Shown piece after piece: positions 55,359-63,973 of a DNA stretch of 64,000 nt (its first letter is position 1; each line of letters begins with the position of its first letter). Source of the DNA: Aminipila butyrica (GTDB taxonomy: Bacteria; Bacillota; Clostridia; Peptostreptococcales; Anaerovoracaceae); NCBI RefSeq assembly GCF_010669305.1, contig NZ_CP048649.1, positions 1,736,001 to 1,800,000 on the forward strand, in the 5' to 3' direction. A program made the translations under genes and the position numbers. The notes under the pieces were generated by a model. That model did no database searches, was not told where the DNA came from, and saw nothing but the letters and a program-made list of their open reading frames with translations.

Positions 55359-55892
55359 ATGGAATCCATAAACATTACAGTACGACCTACTATTTTCAGT
55401 GATTGTGAGCTTTTTGCCAAGTGGGAAACAGACCCTTTGGTGACCAGGTTTTTCAGTATGAATTCCGACCGGAGTTATGAAGACATCGTTCGAGAGTTTG
55501 TTTCCAGAGAGGTAGACAAAACAAAATTACAGTATACCATTTGCCAGGAGGACCAGCCCATCGGACGAATTTACATCAGCCGTATAGATGAGGAGAGTGA
55601 TTCCCTGGACATCACTCGCATATACATAGGAAATCACGACAATCGGGGGAAGGGCTATGGGGAAGAAGCCTTGAGGATGCTCTTGGAATATTGTTTCGTA
55701 AACCTCCACATGGAACGGGTAACGCTGGATCACTTTGAGGGCAATGATGTAGCGGCGGCCCTTTATAGAAAGCTAGGCTTTCGTCCAGAGGGCGTGGCAC
55801 GAAACGCTTGTAAAAAGGACGGCAGATATTATGATTTGTATCTCTTATCTCTTCTGAGGTCAGAGTATTACGGCAAGATTCGAGATAAATAA
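55359..55892 (+). CDS. GNAT-family acetyltransferase (RimJ/RimL-like)
   Basis: 177 residues from ATG 55359, which has AAGGAGG at ideal distance. Acetyl-CoA motif ITRIYIGNHDNRGKGYGEEALRMLLEYCF, then LDHFEGNDVAAALYRKLGFRPEGVARN, typical of the RimJ/RimL-type GNAT group that acetylates protein N termini or small amines. Substrate unknown; a structured hairpin follows. Confidence 0.9.
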   Translation: MESINITVRPTIFSDCELFAKWETDPLVTRFFSMNSDRSYEDIVREFVSREVDKTKLQYTICQEDQPIGRIYISRIDEESDSLDITRIYIGNHDNRGKGYGEEALRMLLEYCFVNLHMERVTLDHFEGNDVAAALYRKLGFRPEGVARNACKKDGRYYDLYLLSLLRSEYYGKIRDK

Positions 55893-55919
55893 AGTAAAAA
55901 AGCGACACGGCTTTACAAG

Positions 55920-55977
55920 AGCACAGAGTAAAGGACAACGTAGTCCTGCTCCTGGGACAAGGTATGTACTCTGTGCT
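55920..55977 (+). terminator. Branched hairpin, probable terminator of the GNAT gene
   Basis: Outer 11-bp stem AGCACAGAGTA/TACTCTGTGCT enclosing an inner AGGAC/GTCCT hairpin (55932-55947). The downstream T tract (ATTTTC) is weak, so termination is less certain than elsewhere. Confidence 0.5.
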
Positions 55978-56076
55978 ATTTTCATGGTGAAAATTTTTTT
56001 GGTCCTGCGTTAAAGTCATACAAAGGCTTTCAGGAAAACTATGGGAGCAAATAAGATAAAACTCTGATTTTCTTAC

Positions 56077-56104
56077 TTGACTTTGCGGCTTTAACGGGTA
56101 TAAT
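56077..56104 (+). promoter_or_regulatory. Promoter of nrdDG
   Basis: TTGACT at 56077-56082, a 16-base spacer and a perfect TATAAT at 56099-56104. NrdR boxes lie just downstream, over and after the start point. Confidence 0.75.
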
Positions 56105-56117
56105 TTTTATTGGGGCC

Positions 56118-56133
56118 ACACTAGATATAGTGG
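56118..56133 (+). promoter_or_regulatory. NrdR box 1
   Basis: ACACTAGATATAGTGG agrees with the NrdR consensus ACACwAwATATwGTGT. It is about 14 bases past the -10 box, suited to repression. Confidence 0.8.
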
Positions 56134-56159
56134 AAGTCGCCCCAGATATGACGGATAAT

Positions 56160-56175
56160 AACAATATATCTTGTG
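56160..56175 (+). promoter_or_regulatory. NrdR box 2
   Basis: AACAATATATCTTGTG, a second NrdR-type palindrome. Its centre is 42 bases from that of box 1, four helical turns, so both boxes face the same side, as expected for tandem NrdR sites. Confidence 0.75.
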
Positions 56176-56244
56176 AAACGTTGAAAAACGGGGTTTTGCA
56201 TTTATATTGCTTTTAAAAGAGTAAAAGCATAACAGGAGGAGACA

Positions 56245-58593
56245 ATGGATACGATTAAACACATTAAAAAGCGGGATGGCCGCACGGCTCGATTTGACAT
56301 CGATAAAATTGCTGCTGCCATTTACAAGGCAGCTCAAGTCTTAGGGGGGCATGACTATGAGATGTCTAGATATTTAGCTAGACAGGCTGAGCTTTATCTG
56401 ATTGAAATCAAGCATACGGAGGCTCCTACTGTAGAAGAGATACAAGACGCGGTGGAGAAGATTCTCATCGAGAATGGTCACGCTAGAACGGCCAAGGAAT
56501 ACATCTTATACCGAGCTGAGCGGACCAGAATTCGAGAGATGAACACGAGACTGATGAAAATCTATGAAGACCTGACTTTTAAGGAAGCCAAAGAAAACGA
56601 TATTAAGCGGGAAAATGCCAACATCGATGGAGATACGGCCATGGGAACCATGCTCAAGTACGGGTCCGAGGGTGCCAAACAGTTTTATGAGATGTACGTG
56701 CTGAATCCGAAGCATTCCAAAGCGCATACGGAGGGAGACATTCATATTCACGACTTGGATTTTCTGACTCTTACCACCACCTGTTGCCAGATTGACTTGA
56801 TTCACCTGTTTAGAGGGGGATTTTCTACGGGGCATGGATTTTTAAGAGAGCCGAATGACATTCAGAGTTATGCGGCTCTGGCTTGCATTGCTATTCAGTC
56901 CAATCAGAACGATCAGCACGGCGGACAGAGCGTGCCGAACTTTGATTACGGCATGGCCGATGGCGTGAAAAAGACGTATAAGAAATTGTACTGGAGCAAC
57001 CTGGGTAAGCTGATGAACATTCTCTATGATATCGAAGACGGCGTGGAGTCTGCTAAGACCATGGGCCGTAAGATTGAAGAGCAGGAAGGCTTATATCCGG
57101 CTATGGGAGATGATAGTGCCTACAAGGAGAAGGAAGCGGAGCTGTTGGCTGACCGAGTGGAAACGGCAGATATCCCTAAACTTCAGAAAAGGGCGCAGAA
57201 ATATGCCGACCAGGAAGTGCGGCGGGCTACTTATCAGGCGATGGAAGCCTTTGTACATAACCTGAATACGATGCATTCTAGGGCTGGAGCGCAGATTCCA
57301 TTCAGCTCCATCAATTACGGTACAGATACCACACCAGAAGGTCGATTGGTCATCGAAAATATTTTGCTGGCTACCGAAGCTGGACTGGGTAACGGCGAGA
57401 CGGCCATTTTCCCTATTCACATCTTTAAAGTGAAAGAAGGAGTTAACTATAATCCAGGAGAGCCCAACTATGACTTGTTTAAGCTGGCTTGCAGAGTGTC
57501 GGCCAAGCGGCTGTTTCCGAACTTCTCCTTTATCGATGCGCCGTTTAATCGACAGTTTTATAAAGAGGGAGACCCGGACACCGAAGTGGCTTACATGGGC
57601 TGCCGGACCAGAGTTATGGCTAACGCATATGATCCAGAACGTCAGGTGGTGGGCGGCCGCGGAAACCTGAGCTTTACCTCTATTAACTTGCCGCGGATGG
57701 CTATTAAAGCGAATGGAAACCTGGATATTTTCTTTGAAGATTTGGAGAGGAAGCTGCAACTGGTCTTTGATCAGCTGTTGGAACGCTATTACATCCAGGC
57801 TTCTAAAAAGGTTAAAAATTATCCATTTCTCATGGGACAGGGGATTTGGCTGGATTCTGGCAAGCTGAAGCCTAACGACAGCGTAGGCGAGGTTTTAAAA
57901 CATGGGACCCTGACGGTAGGCTTTATCGGCCTGGCTGAATGCCTAAAAGCACTTATTGGCAGCCACCATGGCGAGACGATAGAAGCGCAGAACTTGGGTC
58001 TGAACATCATTGGCTACATGCGCAAACGCTGTGATGAAGAAACTAAAAAGACAGGCTTTAACTATTCCTTGATTGCCACTCCGGCGGAAGGCTTATCCGG
58101 ACGCTTTGTGCGCATGGATAAAGCTAGATACGGGATTATCGACGGTGTCACGGATCGGGAATACTACACCAATTCCTTCCACGTGCCAGTATATTATCCG
58201 ATTTCCGCTTTTGAAAAGATTAAGCTGGAAGCTCCGTACCATTCTCTGACGAACGGTGGTCATATCTCCTATGTGGAGTTGGATGGGGATCCGTGTAAGA
58301 ATCTGGATGCTTTCGAGCAAGTAGTTCGCTACATGAAGGAGAGCGGCGTGGGTTACGGATCCATCAACCACCCGGTAGATCGGGACCCGGTATGCGGCTA
58401 TACCGGCATCATTGATAACGAATGCCCGCTGTGCCACCGGACGGAAGAAGATTCGGATACCGGCTTTGAGCGAATCAGACGGATTACCGGCTATCTGGTA
58501 GGTACTGTGGATCGGTTCAACAACGCCAAGCAGGCAGAAGAAAAAGAGAGAGTGAAACACGATGTGTCAACAGGACAAATGGAATCCATCTAA
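56245..58593 (+). CDS. nrdD: Anaerobic ribonucleoside-triphosphate reductase
   Basis: 782 residues. An ATP-cone regulatory domain occupies about 1-95 (IKKRDGRTARFDIDKIAAAIYKAA). The catalytic barrel contains the substrate-site region LTTTCCQIDL and GCRTRV. The C terminus has a Cys-rich zinc region (PVCGY, NECPLC) and the glycyl-radical loop RRITGYLVG with Gly749. It makes dNTPs from NTPs without oxygen. AGGAGGAG precedes the ATG. nrdG overlaps the 3' end by 32 bases, and NrdR boxes upstream indicate nucleotide-dependent repression. Strict or facultative anaerobic life is implied. Confidence 0.96.
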   Translation: MDTIKHIKKRDGRTARFDIDKIAAAIYKAAQVLGGHDYEMSRYLARQAELYLIEIKHTEAPTVEEIQDAVEKILIENGHARTAKEYILYRAERTRIREMNTRLMKIYEDLTFKEAKENDIKRENANIDGDTAMGTMLKYGSEGAKQFYEMYVLNPKHSKAHTEGDIHIHDLDFLTLTTTCCQIDLIHLFRGGFSTGHGFLREPNDIQSYAALACIAIQSNQNDQHGGQSVPNFDYGMADGVKKTYKKLYWSNLGKLMNILYDIEDGVESAKTMGRKIEEQEGLYPAMGDDSAYKEKEAELLADRVETADIPKLQKRAQKYADQEVRRATYQAMEAFVHNLNTMHSRAGAQIPFSSINYGTDTTPEGRLVIENILLATEAGLGNGETAIFPIHIFKVKEGVNYNPGEPNYDLFKLACRVSAKRLFPNFSFIDAPFNRQFYKEGDPDTEVAYMGCRTRVMANAYDPERQVVGGRGNLSFTSINLPRMAIKANGNLDIFFEDLERKLQLVFDQLLERYYIQASKKVKNYPFLMGQGIWLDSGKLKPNDSVGEVLKHGTLTVGFIGLAECLKALIGSHHGETIEAQNLGLNIIGYMRKRCDEETKKTGFNYSLIATPAEGLSGRFVRMDKARYGIIDGVTDREYYTNSFHVPVYYPISAFEKIKLEAPYHSLTNGGHISYVELDGDPCKNLDAFEQVVRYMKESGVGYGSINHPVDRDPVCGYTGIIDNECPLCHRTEEDSDTGFERIRRITGYLVGTVDRFNNAKQAEEKERVKHDVSTGQMESI

Positions 58594-59098
58594 GACAGAG
58601 ACCCTGCGAATTGCTGGGGTGATACGGGAGTCCATCGTAGACGGGCCGGGTATCCGCTTTACGGTTTTCTGTCAGGGTTGTCCCCATGACTGCCCTGGCT
58701 GTCACAATCCCCATACTCATGATTTTGCAGGAGGCTATGATTGCAGCATCGCTAAGATTTTGGCAGAGGTGGATAAGGACCCGCTGCTGACGGGAGTAAC
58801 CCTCAGCGGCGGAGAACCCCTGTGTCAACCAAGGGCTTGTGCTGAATTGGCCCGGCAAGTTCAGGAAAGGGGTCTAGATGTGGTATTGTTTTCCGGTTAC
58901 ACCCTGGAGGAGCTGGAAGCCATGGCAGAAAAGGAACCAGCTGTAGGCGACCTGCTGGCCCGGACTGATTATTTGATTGATGGCCGATTTATTCTCGCTG
59001 AAAAAGATTTGACTTTACAGTTTCGCGGGAGTCAGAACCAGCGGGTTATCGACATGAAGGCTACCAGAAAACAGGGGCAGTTAGTACTGGCTACTTAA
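58562..59098 (+). CDS. nrdG: Anaerobic ribonucleotide reductase activating protein
   Basis: 178 residues, radical-SAM family. The cluster-binding Cys are 40, 44 and 47 (CPHDCPGC, CxxxCxxC), followed by SAM-binding VTLSGGEPLCQ. It uses SAM and an iron-sulfur cluster to form the glycyl radical on NrdD. The ATG lies within the end of nrdD, indicating coupled translation and fixed stoichiometry. Confidence 0.95.
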   Translation: MCQQDKWNPSKTETLRIAGVIRESIVDGPGIRFTVFCQGCPHDCPGCHNPHTHDFAGGYDCSIAKILAEVDKDPLLTGVTLSGGEPLCQPRACAELARQVQERGLDVVLFSGYTLEELEAMAEKEPAVGDLLARTDYLIDGRFILAEKDLTLQFRGSQNQRVIDMKATRKQGQLVLAT

Positions 59099-59147
59099 AA
59101 GAATCGTTACCATTGGTAAAATAATTTACGAAATATGTAAAAAAGCC

Positions 59148-59177
59148 TTGTACAAGAGAGAATAGTTGTGATATAAT
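59148..59177 (+). promoter_or_regulatory. Promoter of rpmB
   Basis: TTGTAC at 59148-59153, 18-base spacer, TATAAT at 59172-59177. Confidence 0.7.
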
Positions 59178-59253
59178 ATCGCTTGTTCGAGTTCATTCGA
59201 AGGATTTGAAAAAATGCTTAATTGCTTAAGATATTTAAAGGAGGTGCGGCAAG

Positions 59254-59445
59254 ATGTCAAGAAAATGTGAAGTTTGTGGTAAAGGACAGGTTTCTGGAAA
59301 CAATGTATCCCATTCAAACAGGCATACCAAAAGAAAATGGAATGCAAATATTCAGTCAGTTCGAATCAATGATAGCGGAACTGTCAGAAGAGCTAACGTA
59401 TGCACAAGATGCATCCGATCCAACAAAGTAAACCGTGCCATCTAA
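59254..59445 (+). CDS. rpmB: 50S ribosomal protein L28
   Basis: 63 residues: MSRKCEVCGKGQVSGNNVSH at the start is diagnostic of L28. Two CxxC pairs (CEVC, CTRC) make it the zinc-binding form. AAAGGAGGTG is an excellent ribosome site. Own promoter and terminator. Confidence 0.96.
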   Translation: MSRKCEVCGKGQVSGNNVSHSNRHTKRKWNANIQSVRINDSGTVRRANVCTRCIRSNKVNRAI

Positions 59446-59464
59446 TCATAAGATAGAAAAAATT

Positions 59465-59491
59465 AGACCTGCTGTATAGCAGGTCTTTTTG
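59465..59491 (+). terminator. Terminator of rpmB
   Basis: Perfect 9-bp stem AGACCTGCT/AGCAGGTCT, four-base loop GTAT, five T. Confidence 0.92.
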
Positions 59492-59535
59492 TATGTATGT
59501 GTGAGTTGTTTCGGCCGTCGGGCCTTGCCAGCAAG

Positions 59536-59730
59536 TTATCGCAGCTTCAAGCCGCAGTACACCAGCAACCCGCCCAGCAGTAGAATCCAGGCTTTTATAG
59601 GCAGGAAAAAAGCGCAGACCGATACCAAGCCAAAAACAATCATGATGAATGCCAGATTCTTGGAGTCGCTTTTTTTGCAGTTGCCATGATTTCTTGCCGG
59701 CTTTCCACAGCCGTATTGCTTGTTTCCCAT
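59536..59730 (-). CDS. Small two-helix membrane protein of unknown function
   Basis: 64 residues from the ATG at 59730, which has GGGGTG 7 bases upstream. The N-terminal ~25 residues hold three Cys and basic residues (QYGCGKPARNHGNCKK), and two hydrophobic helices follow (NLAFIMIVFGLVSVCAFF and AWILLLGGLLVYCGL). The gene opposes rpmB. Family not recognised; the good start and coherent topology support a real gene. Confidence 0.6.
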   Translation of the reverse strand: MGNKQYGCGKPARNHGNCKKSDSKNLAFIMIVFGLVSVCAFFLPIKAWILLLGGLLVYCGLKLR

Positions 59731-59818
59731 GATATTACACCCCATATAGCTTATGCGGTTAACCGCCGATAGGTGCCAAGAAAAATTCAGATTAGTCGTT
59801 TTATTCCTACAGCTAATG

Positions 59819-59827
59819 TGATAAAAT
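59819..59827 (+). promoter_or_regulatory. Possible extended -10 promoter of the Gls24-family gene
   Basis: TGATAAAAT. The -35 candidate TTTTAT is poor. A small AGGCG/CGCCT hairpin (59846-59860) sits just before the ribosome site. Confidence 0.4.
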
Positions 59828-59877
59828 ATCAATAATATACGGAACAGGCGTTTAGCGCCTTTGGGGAGGAAAGCGGT

Positions 59878-60279
59878 TTGCTATATAAAAAGGATTTGGA
59901 AGAGGGCAGCATTACCATTGGAAAGGCGGTTATCGCCAAAATTGTTACGGAGACTGTGGCTCAGTTTAGGGGTAAGGTCCGGATTTCTAATTATAAAAAC
60001 AAGGCCATGAGTTTTGCGGCTAAGCTCGGTGTCACGGATGAGATGAACAATATGGAGATTTCCATGGGAGCCAAAGGGCTGGATATCAAACTTTATATTG
60101 TGGTGAAGTTTGGCACCAGTATTGGTATGGTGACCAATAAGCTAATCGGCGATATTCACGACAAAGTATACCAGTATACCTCCATCGAACCGAATAGCGT
60201 GGCGGTGGTGATTACTGGCACCATGTCGAAGAACATTGCCAGGAGAAATATTGAAGTCAGGAGAGACAGCGAGCGATGA
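59878..60279 (+). CDS. Asp23/Gls24 family envelope stress protein (YloU-like)
   Basis: 133 residues starting at a TTG with GGGGAGGA upstream. The DUF322 pattern is present: GSITIGKAVIAKIVTETVAQFRGKV near the start and KLYIVVKFGTSIGMVTNKLIGDIHDKVYQYT later. In many Firmicutes the order is rpmB, yloU, yloV (DAK-type fatty-acid kinase domain), then recG; here no yloV lies between and the gene overlaps recG by four bases. Confidence 0.9.
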   Translation: MLYKKDLEEGSITIGKAVIAKIVTETVAQFRGKVRISNYKNKAMSFAAKLGVTDEMNNMEISMGAKGLDIKLYIVVKFGTSIGMVTNKLIGDIHDKVYQYTSIEPNSVAVVITGTMSKNIARRNIEVRRDSER

Positions 60280-62315
60280 ATTTGAAGGATGCAGTTTCTG
60301 CCATCAAAGGCGTTGGCCCTAAAAAAGCAGAGGCCCTGAAAAAACTGGATATCGACAGTGTTGAAGATTTCTTGTACTTCTACCCTCGGAGTTATCAAGA
60401 TTGGAGGCAAGCTACGCCGGTGGGTCAGCTGCGGGACGGAGAATTGTCACTGATTCAGGGGACGGTGAAGCTAAAGATCAAGGGTGGTTATGGAAAGAAG
60501 CAAACGCTAAAGCTGTTAGTATCTGACGATAGCGGCAGCGCTGAGGTAGTATTTTTTAACGCGGCTTATCTGCTGAACAAGTTTGAAGTGGAACAAGTCT
60601 ATTTTTTTTATGGCAAAGTATCGGTAGAATATGGCAAGGTGCAGCTGCGCCATCCGGAATTTTTAAAAAGCGGGCAGAAGCCAGCTTACGGTATTCTGCC
60701 AGTTTATCCCTTGACTCGAGGCATTTCCCAGACAGACCTATATAAATGGCAGCACATGGCTCAGCATCTTTTGAATCAGCTGGAGGAACCTCTGAGTCAG
60801 CAAATGCTGGAGCGAAACAAACTGTGCAGTTTAATGTATGCCTTGGAGAACATCCATTTCCCTCAGGATAGAAATCACCTGAAGGCGGCAAAATATAGAT
60901 TGGTATTCGACGAGCTATTATTTTTGCAAATTGGGCTTTTATCGGTAAAAAACCGAATTACTTCTGAGGAAAAAGGCATTGTCTTTCCAAAAGAAATAAC
61001 AACGGAGTTTTTTGTCAACCGCTTACCCTACAGCCTTACAGAAGCTCAAGCGCGGGTGCTGGAAGAAATTGAGGCAGATATGGAGACGGACAAGGTCATG
61101 AATCGCCTGGTTCAGGGTGACGTTGGCTCTGGTAAGACGGTAGTGGCCGAGGCGGCTTTGTACAAGACGGTAAAAAGCGGCTTTCAAGGCGTTTTGATGG
61201 CGCCCACGGAACTGTTGGCGAAACAGCATTTCAATGGGCTCAGAGAAGAGTTTGAGGGCCATGAGGTGGAAGTGGGGTTTTTATCTGGCAGTATGACAGC
61301 TAAAAACAAGCGAGAGACCCTGGAACGATTGGCAGAAGGCAACATTCATGTACTGGTAGGCACTCATGCGTTGATTCAGCCTACTGTTCAGTTTAAAAAG
61401 CTAGGTTTGGTTATTACCGACGAGCAACATCGTTTTGGCGTCAATCAGCGAAACCTGTTGACGGAAAAAGGTCAGAATCCAGATGTGCTGGTGATGACCG
61501 CCACACCCATCCCACGTACCTTAGCGGTGGTTCTCTATGGGGATTTGGATATTTCTGTAATTGATCAGCTGCCTCCGGGCCGGCAACAGATTATTACCCA
61601 GGCTTTTCATAAGAATAACCGAGCCAGTGCTTACAACTTTGTGGGTCAGCAGGTAGCAGAAGGGCGACAGGCTTATGTGGTGGCTCCGCTGATTGAAGAA
61701 TCAGAGACACTGGAAAATGTGATTTCGGCGGAAGAATTACATCAGCAGCTGCAAAAAGAATTTAAAGAAGCGAAGGTAGGCCTGCTCCACGGAGAGATGA
61801 GACAAGCAGAGAAGGATGTAATCATGGAGCAGTTTTATGAGGGGACCATTCACATTCTGGTGTCTACGGTGGTGATTGAGGTGGGCATCAATGTGCCCAA
61901 CGCCACGGTTATGGTTATTGAAAATGCGGAGCGCTTTGGTCTGGCGCAACTGCATCAGCTTCGAGGCCGAGTAGGCCGAGGTCGTCATCAGTCCTACTGT
62001 CTTCTTTTATCAAAAGGGGAGACGGAGGTGTCCAAAGAGCGAATTAGCACGATGGTGTCTACCTCCGATGGTTTTGCCATTGCAGAAAAAGATTTAGCCC
62101 TTCGTGGTCCAGGAGAATTCTTTGGCTTTCGTCAGCATGGTCTGCCAGATTTAAAGCTGGCGGATTTGGGCCGCCACACCAAGATTCTTCTTCAGGCGAG
62201 AGAAGAGGCCCGTGCTATTTTGCAAAAGGATCCCAAGCTTCTCACAGAAGAAATGGCGGGTATTCGGGCAAAAACCATTCAGCTTTTTGGTGAAAATGCG
62301 GTATTGAGCATTTAA
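60276..62315 (+). CDS. recG: ATP-dependent DNA helicase RecG
   Basis: 679 residues, full length. An N-terminal wedge/OB domain (IKGVGPKKAEALKKLDI, YFYPRSYQDWR) precedes helicase motifs: I GDVGSGKT, II ITDEQHRFG, III MTATPIPRTL, V VVIEVGINVPNA, VI QLRGRVGRG. The C-terminal TRG region includes FGFRQHGLPDLKLADL. It reverses stalled forks and branch-migrates Holliday junctions. The start overlaps the upstream stop (ATGA). Confidence 0.96.
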   Translation: MNLKDAVSAIKGVGPKKAEALKKLDIDSVEDFLYFYPRSYQDWRQATPVGQLRDGELSLIQGTVKLKIKGGYGKKQTLKLLVSDDSGSAEVVFFNAAYLLNKFEVEQVYFFYGKVSVEYGKVQLRHPEFLKSGQKPAYGILPVYPLTRGISQTDLYKWQHMAQHLLNQLEEPLSQQMLERNKLCSLMYALENIHFPQDRNHLKAAKYRLVFDELLFLQIGLLSVKNRITSEEKGIVFPKEITTEFFVNRLPYSLTEAQARVLEEIEADMETDKVMNRLVQGDVGSGKTVVAEAALYKTVKSGFQGVLMAPTELLAKQHFNGLREEFEGHEVEVGFLSGSMTAKNKRETLERLAEGNIHVLVGTHALIQPTVQFKKLGLVITDEQHRFGVNQRNLLTEKGQNPDVLVMTATPIPRTLAVVLYGDLDISVIDQLPPGRQQIITQAFHKNNRASAYNFVGQQVAEGRQAYVVAPLIEESETLENVISAEELHQQLQKEFKEAKVGLLHGEMRQAEKDVIMEQFYEGTIHILVSTVVIEVGINVPNATVMVIENAERFGLAQLHQLRGRVGRGRHQSYCLLLSKGETEVSKERISTMVSTSDGFAIAEKDLALRGPGEFFGFRQHGLPDLKLADLGRHTKILLQAREEARAILQKDPKLLTEEMAGIRAKTIQLFGENAVLSI

Positions 62316-62322
62316 GAAAGCA

Positions 62323-62355
62323 GATAAATCAATAGAAATTTATCCGCAGATTTTT
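62323..62355 (+). terminator. Weak terminator after recG
   Basis: Seven-bp stem GATAAAT/ATTTATC with an 8-base loop; five T about seven bases after the stem. Confidence 0.45.
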
Positions 62356-62435
62356 ATAACCAAAACAAACCAGTCTATGAAATTATTACATTGAATATAA
62401 AAACCTCCTCGGGTTAAATTAATAACGTAAACGGC

Positions 62436-62477
62436 AGATGGATCTCTGAGAGAAAAAGTTTTCTCAGAAAACCATCT
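62436..62477 (+). other. Hairpin in the leader of the SASP gene
   Basis: AGATGG/CCATCT (6 bp) closing TCTGAGA/TCTCAGA (7 bp) with a loop of about 10 bases. No T run, so not a terminator. It may stabilise the late sporulation mRNA. Confidence 0.45.
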
Positions 62478-62541
62478 AACTGTAATTTTTTAAACGGCGT
62501 GGAAAGCAAAGCTTTACCATAAGCCGAGATGGAGGTAAAAA

Positions 62542-62742
62542 ATGACATTACAGGACAAGATGAATAAGAGTTATAAGCCAGCACTGAAGAACATGAAGAC
62601 AGAGGTTGCTTCTGAATTGGGTCTGTCTAACTATGACAGCATGGATAAGGGTAACCTTACAGCAAGACAGAACGGTTATGTAGGCGGATATATGACCAAG
62701 AAGCTGGTTGACATGGCTGAACAGCAGTTATCCGGAAAATAA
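62542..62742 (+). CDS. Alpha/beta-type small acid-soluble spore protein
   Basis: 66 residues with the family signatures: MKTEVASELGL (the GPR protease site region) and GNLTARQNGYVGGYMTKKLV. SASPs coat spore DNA and are degraded at germination. GATGGAGGT gives a strong start. The leader has a GAATA that might be a sigma-G -35 element, but no convincing -10. A strong terminator follows. Confidence 0.94.
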   Translation: MTLQDKMNKSYKPALKNMKTEVASELGLSNYDSMDKGNLTARQNGYVGGYMTKKLVDMAEQQLSGK

Positions 62743-62791
62743 TCGGAAAACTAAATCAGACAATTTGTTGATTTTATGACATTTTGTTAGA

Positions 62792-62835
62792 AACGAAGAA
62801 TATCTACTGATTCCAGTAGATATTTTTCGTTTTTT
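62792..62835 (+). terminator. Terminator of the SASP gene
   Basis: Long stem with CTACTG/CAGTAG core, AT-rich extension to AACGAAGAATAT/ATATTTTTCGTT, four-base loop and T run. Confidence 0.92.
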
Positions 62836-62907
62836 ATGATAAAATAGGGAAGCGAAAGCGGTAGCCTGTAGGGCTGCGGAGATTTTTGAAAGAACGAGGA
62901 CATATAG

Positions 62908-63444
62908 TTGCGAATAATAGCAGGAGATTTAAAAGGCAGGAGATTGGCAACTCCACGAGATAACAAGGTAAGACCTACCTCAGATAAGGTGAAGGAAGCC
63001 ATTTTCAACATGATTTCCGGCTGCTATGAGGACGAAGTGGTGGCAGATATTTTTGCAGGTACCGGGAATTTGGGGCTGGAGGCTATCAGCCGGGGTGCCA
63101 GCCACTGTTATTTTGGGGACAAGTCCAAGGACAGCCTGGCTTTAGTACGAGAAAACGTGAATACTTGCCGGGTTGAGGATCAAGCAACTATCATATGGGG
63201 CGATTGTCACATGGTTTTAAAGCGCATACCTCAAAAAGTTCAAGTAATTTTTTTGGATCCGCCCTATCAGGATGGACTGATGATTTCCTGCATTGAAAAA
63301 ATACAGGAACTGGGATTGTTAGCAGAAGATGGGTGCATCGTGGCGGAACACAGCTTGGAAGAGAAGCTGCCAGAGGCCATTGGTGCATTTGAAAAGCTCA
63401 AGGAAAAAAGATATGGAAAAATTGCTGTTTCCATTTACGGATAA
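62908..63444 (+). CDS. rsmD: 16S rRNA (guanine(966)-N2)-methyltransferase
   Basis: 178 residues starting at TTG with GAGGAC upstream. RIIAGDLKGRRLATP is the family's N terminus; the SAM site is VADIFAGTGNLGLEAISRGA and the catalytic motif DPPYQ (FLDPPYQDG). It methylates G966 of 16S rRNA. The following coaD gene is the usual neighbour. Confidence 0.94.
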   Translation: MRIIAGDLKGRRLATPRDNKVRPTSDKVKEAIFNMISGCYEDEVVADIFAGTGNLGLEAISRGASHCYFGDKSKDSLALVRENVNTCRVEDQATIIWGDCHMVLKRIPQKVQVIFLDPPYQDGLMISCIEKIQELGLLAEDGCIVAEHSLEEKLPEAIGAFEKLKEKRYGKIAVSIYG

Positions 63445-63490
63445 GTATGCTACAATGTTTGGTAGCAAAAAATAGTTAGGACCAATAGAT

Positions 63491-63973
63491 ATGAAACAAA
63501 AGGCATTATATGCCGGATCTTTTGATCCGGTGACCAATGGACATTTAGACTTAATAAAAAGGGCAGCGAAGCTTTATGATAACTTGGTAGTAGGGGTTAT
63601 AACTAACCCTTCTAAGAATCCACTGTTTACGGTGGAAGAACGAAAGCTGCTGATTCGGAAGGCGACTGCCCATCTGCCCAATGTGGAGGTAGATGACTTT
63701 TCGGGACTTTTGGCTGAGTATGTGAATAAAGGTGGCTTTGATGTGGTGGTCAGGGGGCTGCGGGCTGTCAATGATTTTGAAGTAGAGATGCAGATGGCGC
63801 AGATGAACGCCCGGCTGTACGACGGAAGGGTGGAGACCGTATTTCTCATGACCTGCCCAGAATTTTCATTTTTGAGCTCGAGCATGGCAAAGGAAGTGTT
63901 CATGCTGAATGGGGAGATTGGGGGCTTAGTTCCCGACCCAGTACTAGAATATATGATTGAAAAATTCAGATGA
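63491..63973 (+). CDS. coaD: Phosphopantetheine adenylyltransferase
   Basis: 160 residues, complete. Nucleotidyltransferase motifs GSFDPVTNGHLD (TxGH) and SSSMAKEV are present, together with VVRGLRAVNDFEVEMQMAQMN. It performs the fourth step of coenzyme A synthesis: ATP plus 4'-phosphopantetheine to dephospho-CoA. The window ends 27 bases after the stop codon. Confidence 0.96.
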   Translation: MKQKALYAGSFDPVTNGHLDLIKRAAKLYDNLVVGVITNPSKNPLFTVEERKLLIRKATAHLPNVEVDDFSGLLAEYVNKGGFDVVVRGLRAVNDFEVEMQMAQMNARLYDGRVETVFLMTCPEFSFLSSSMAKEVFMLNGEIGGLVPDPVLEYMIEKFR

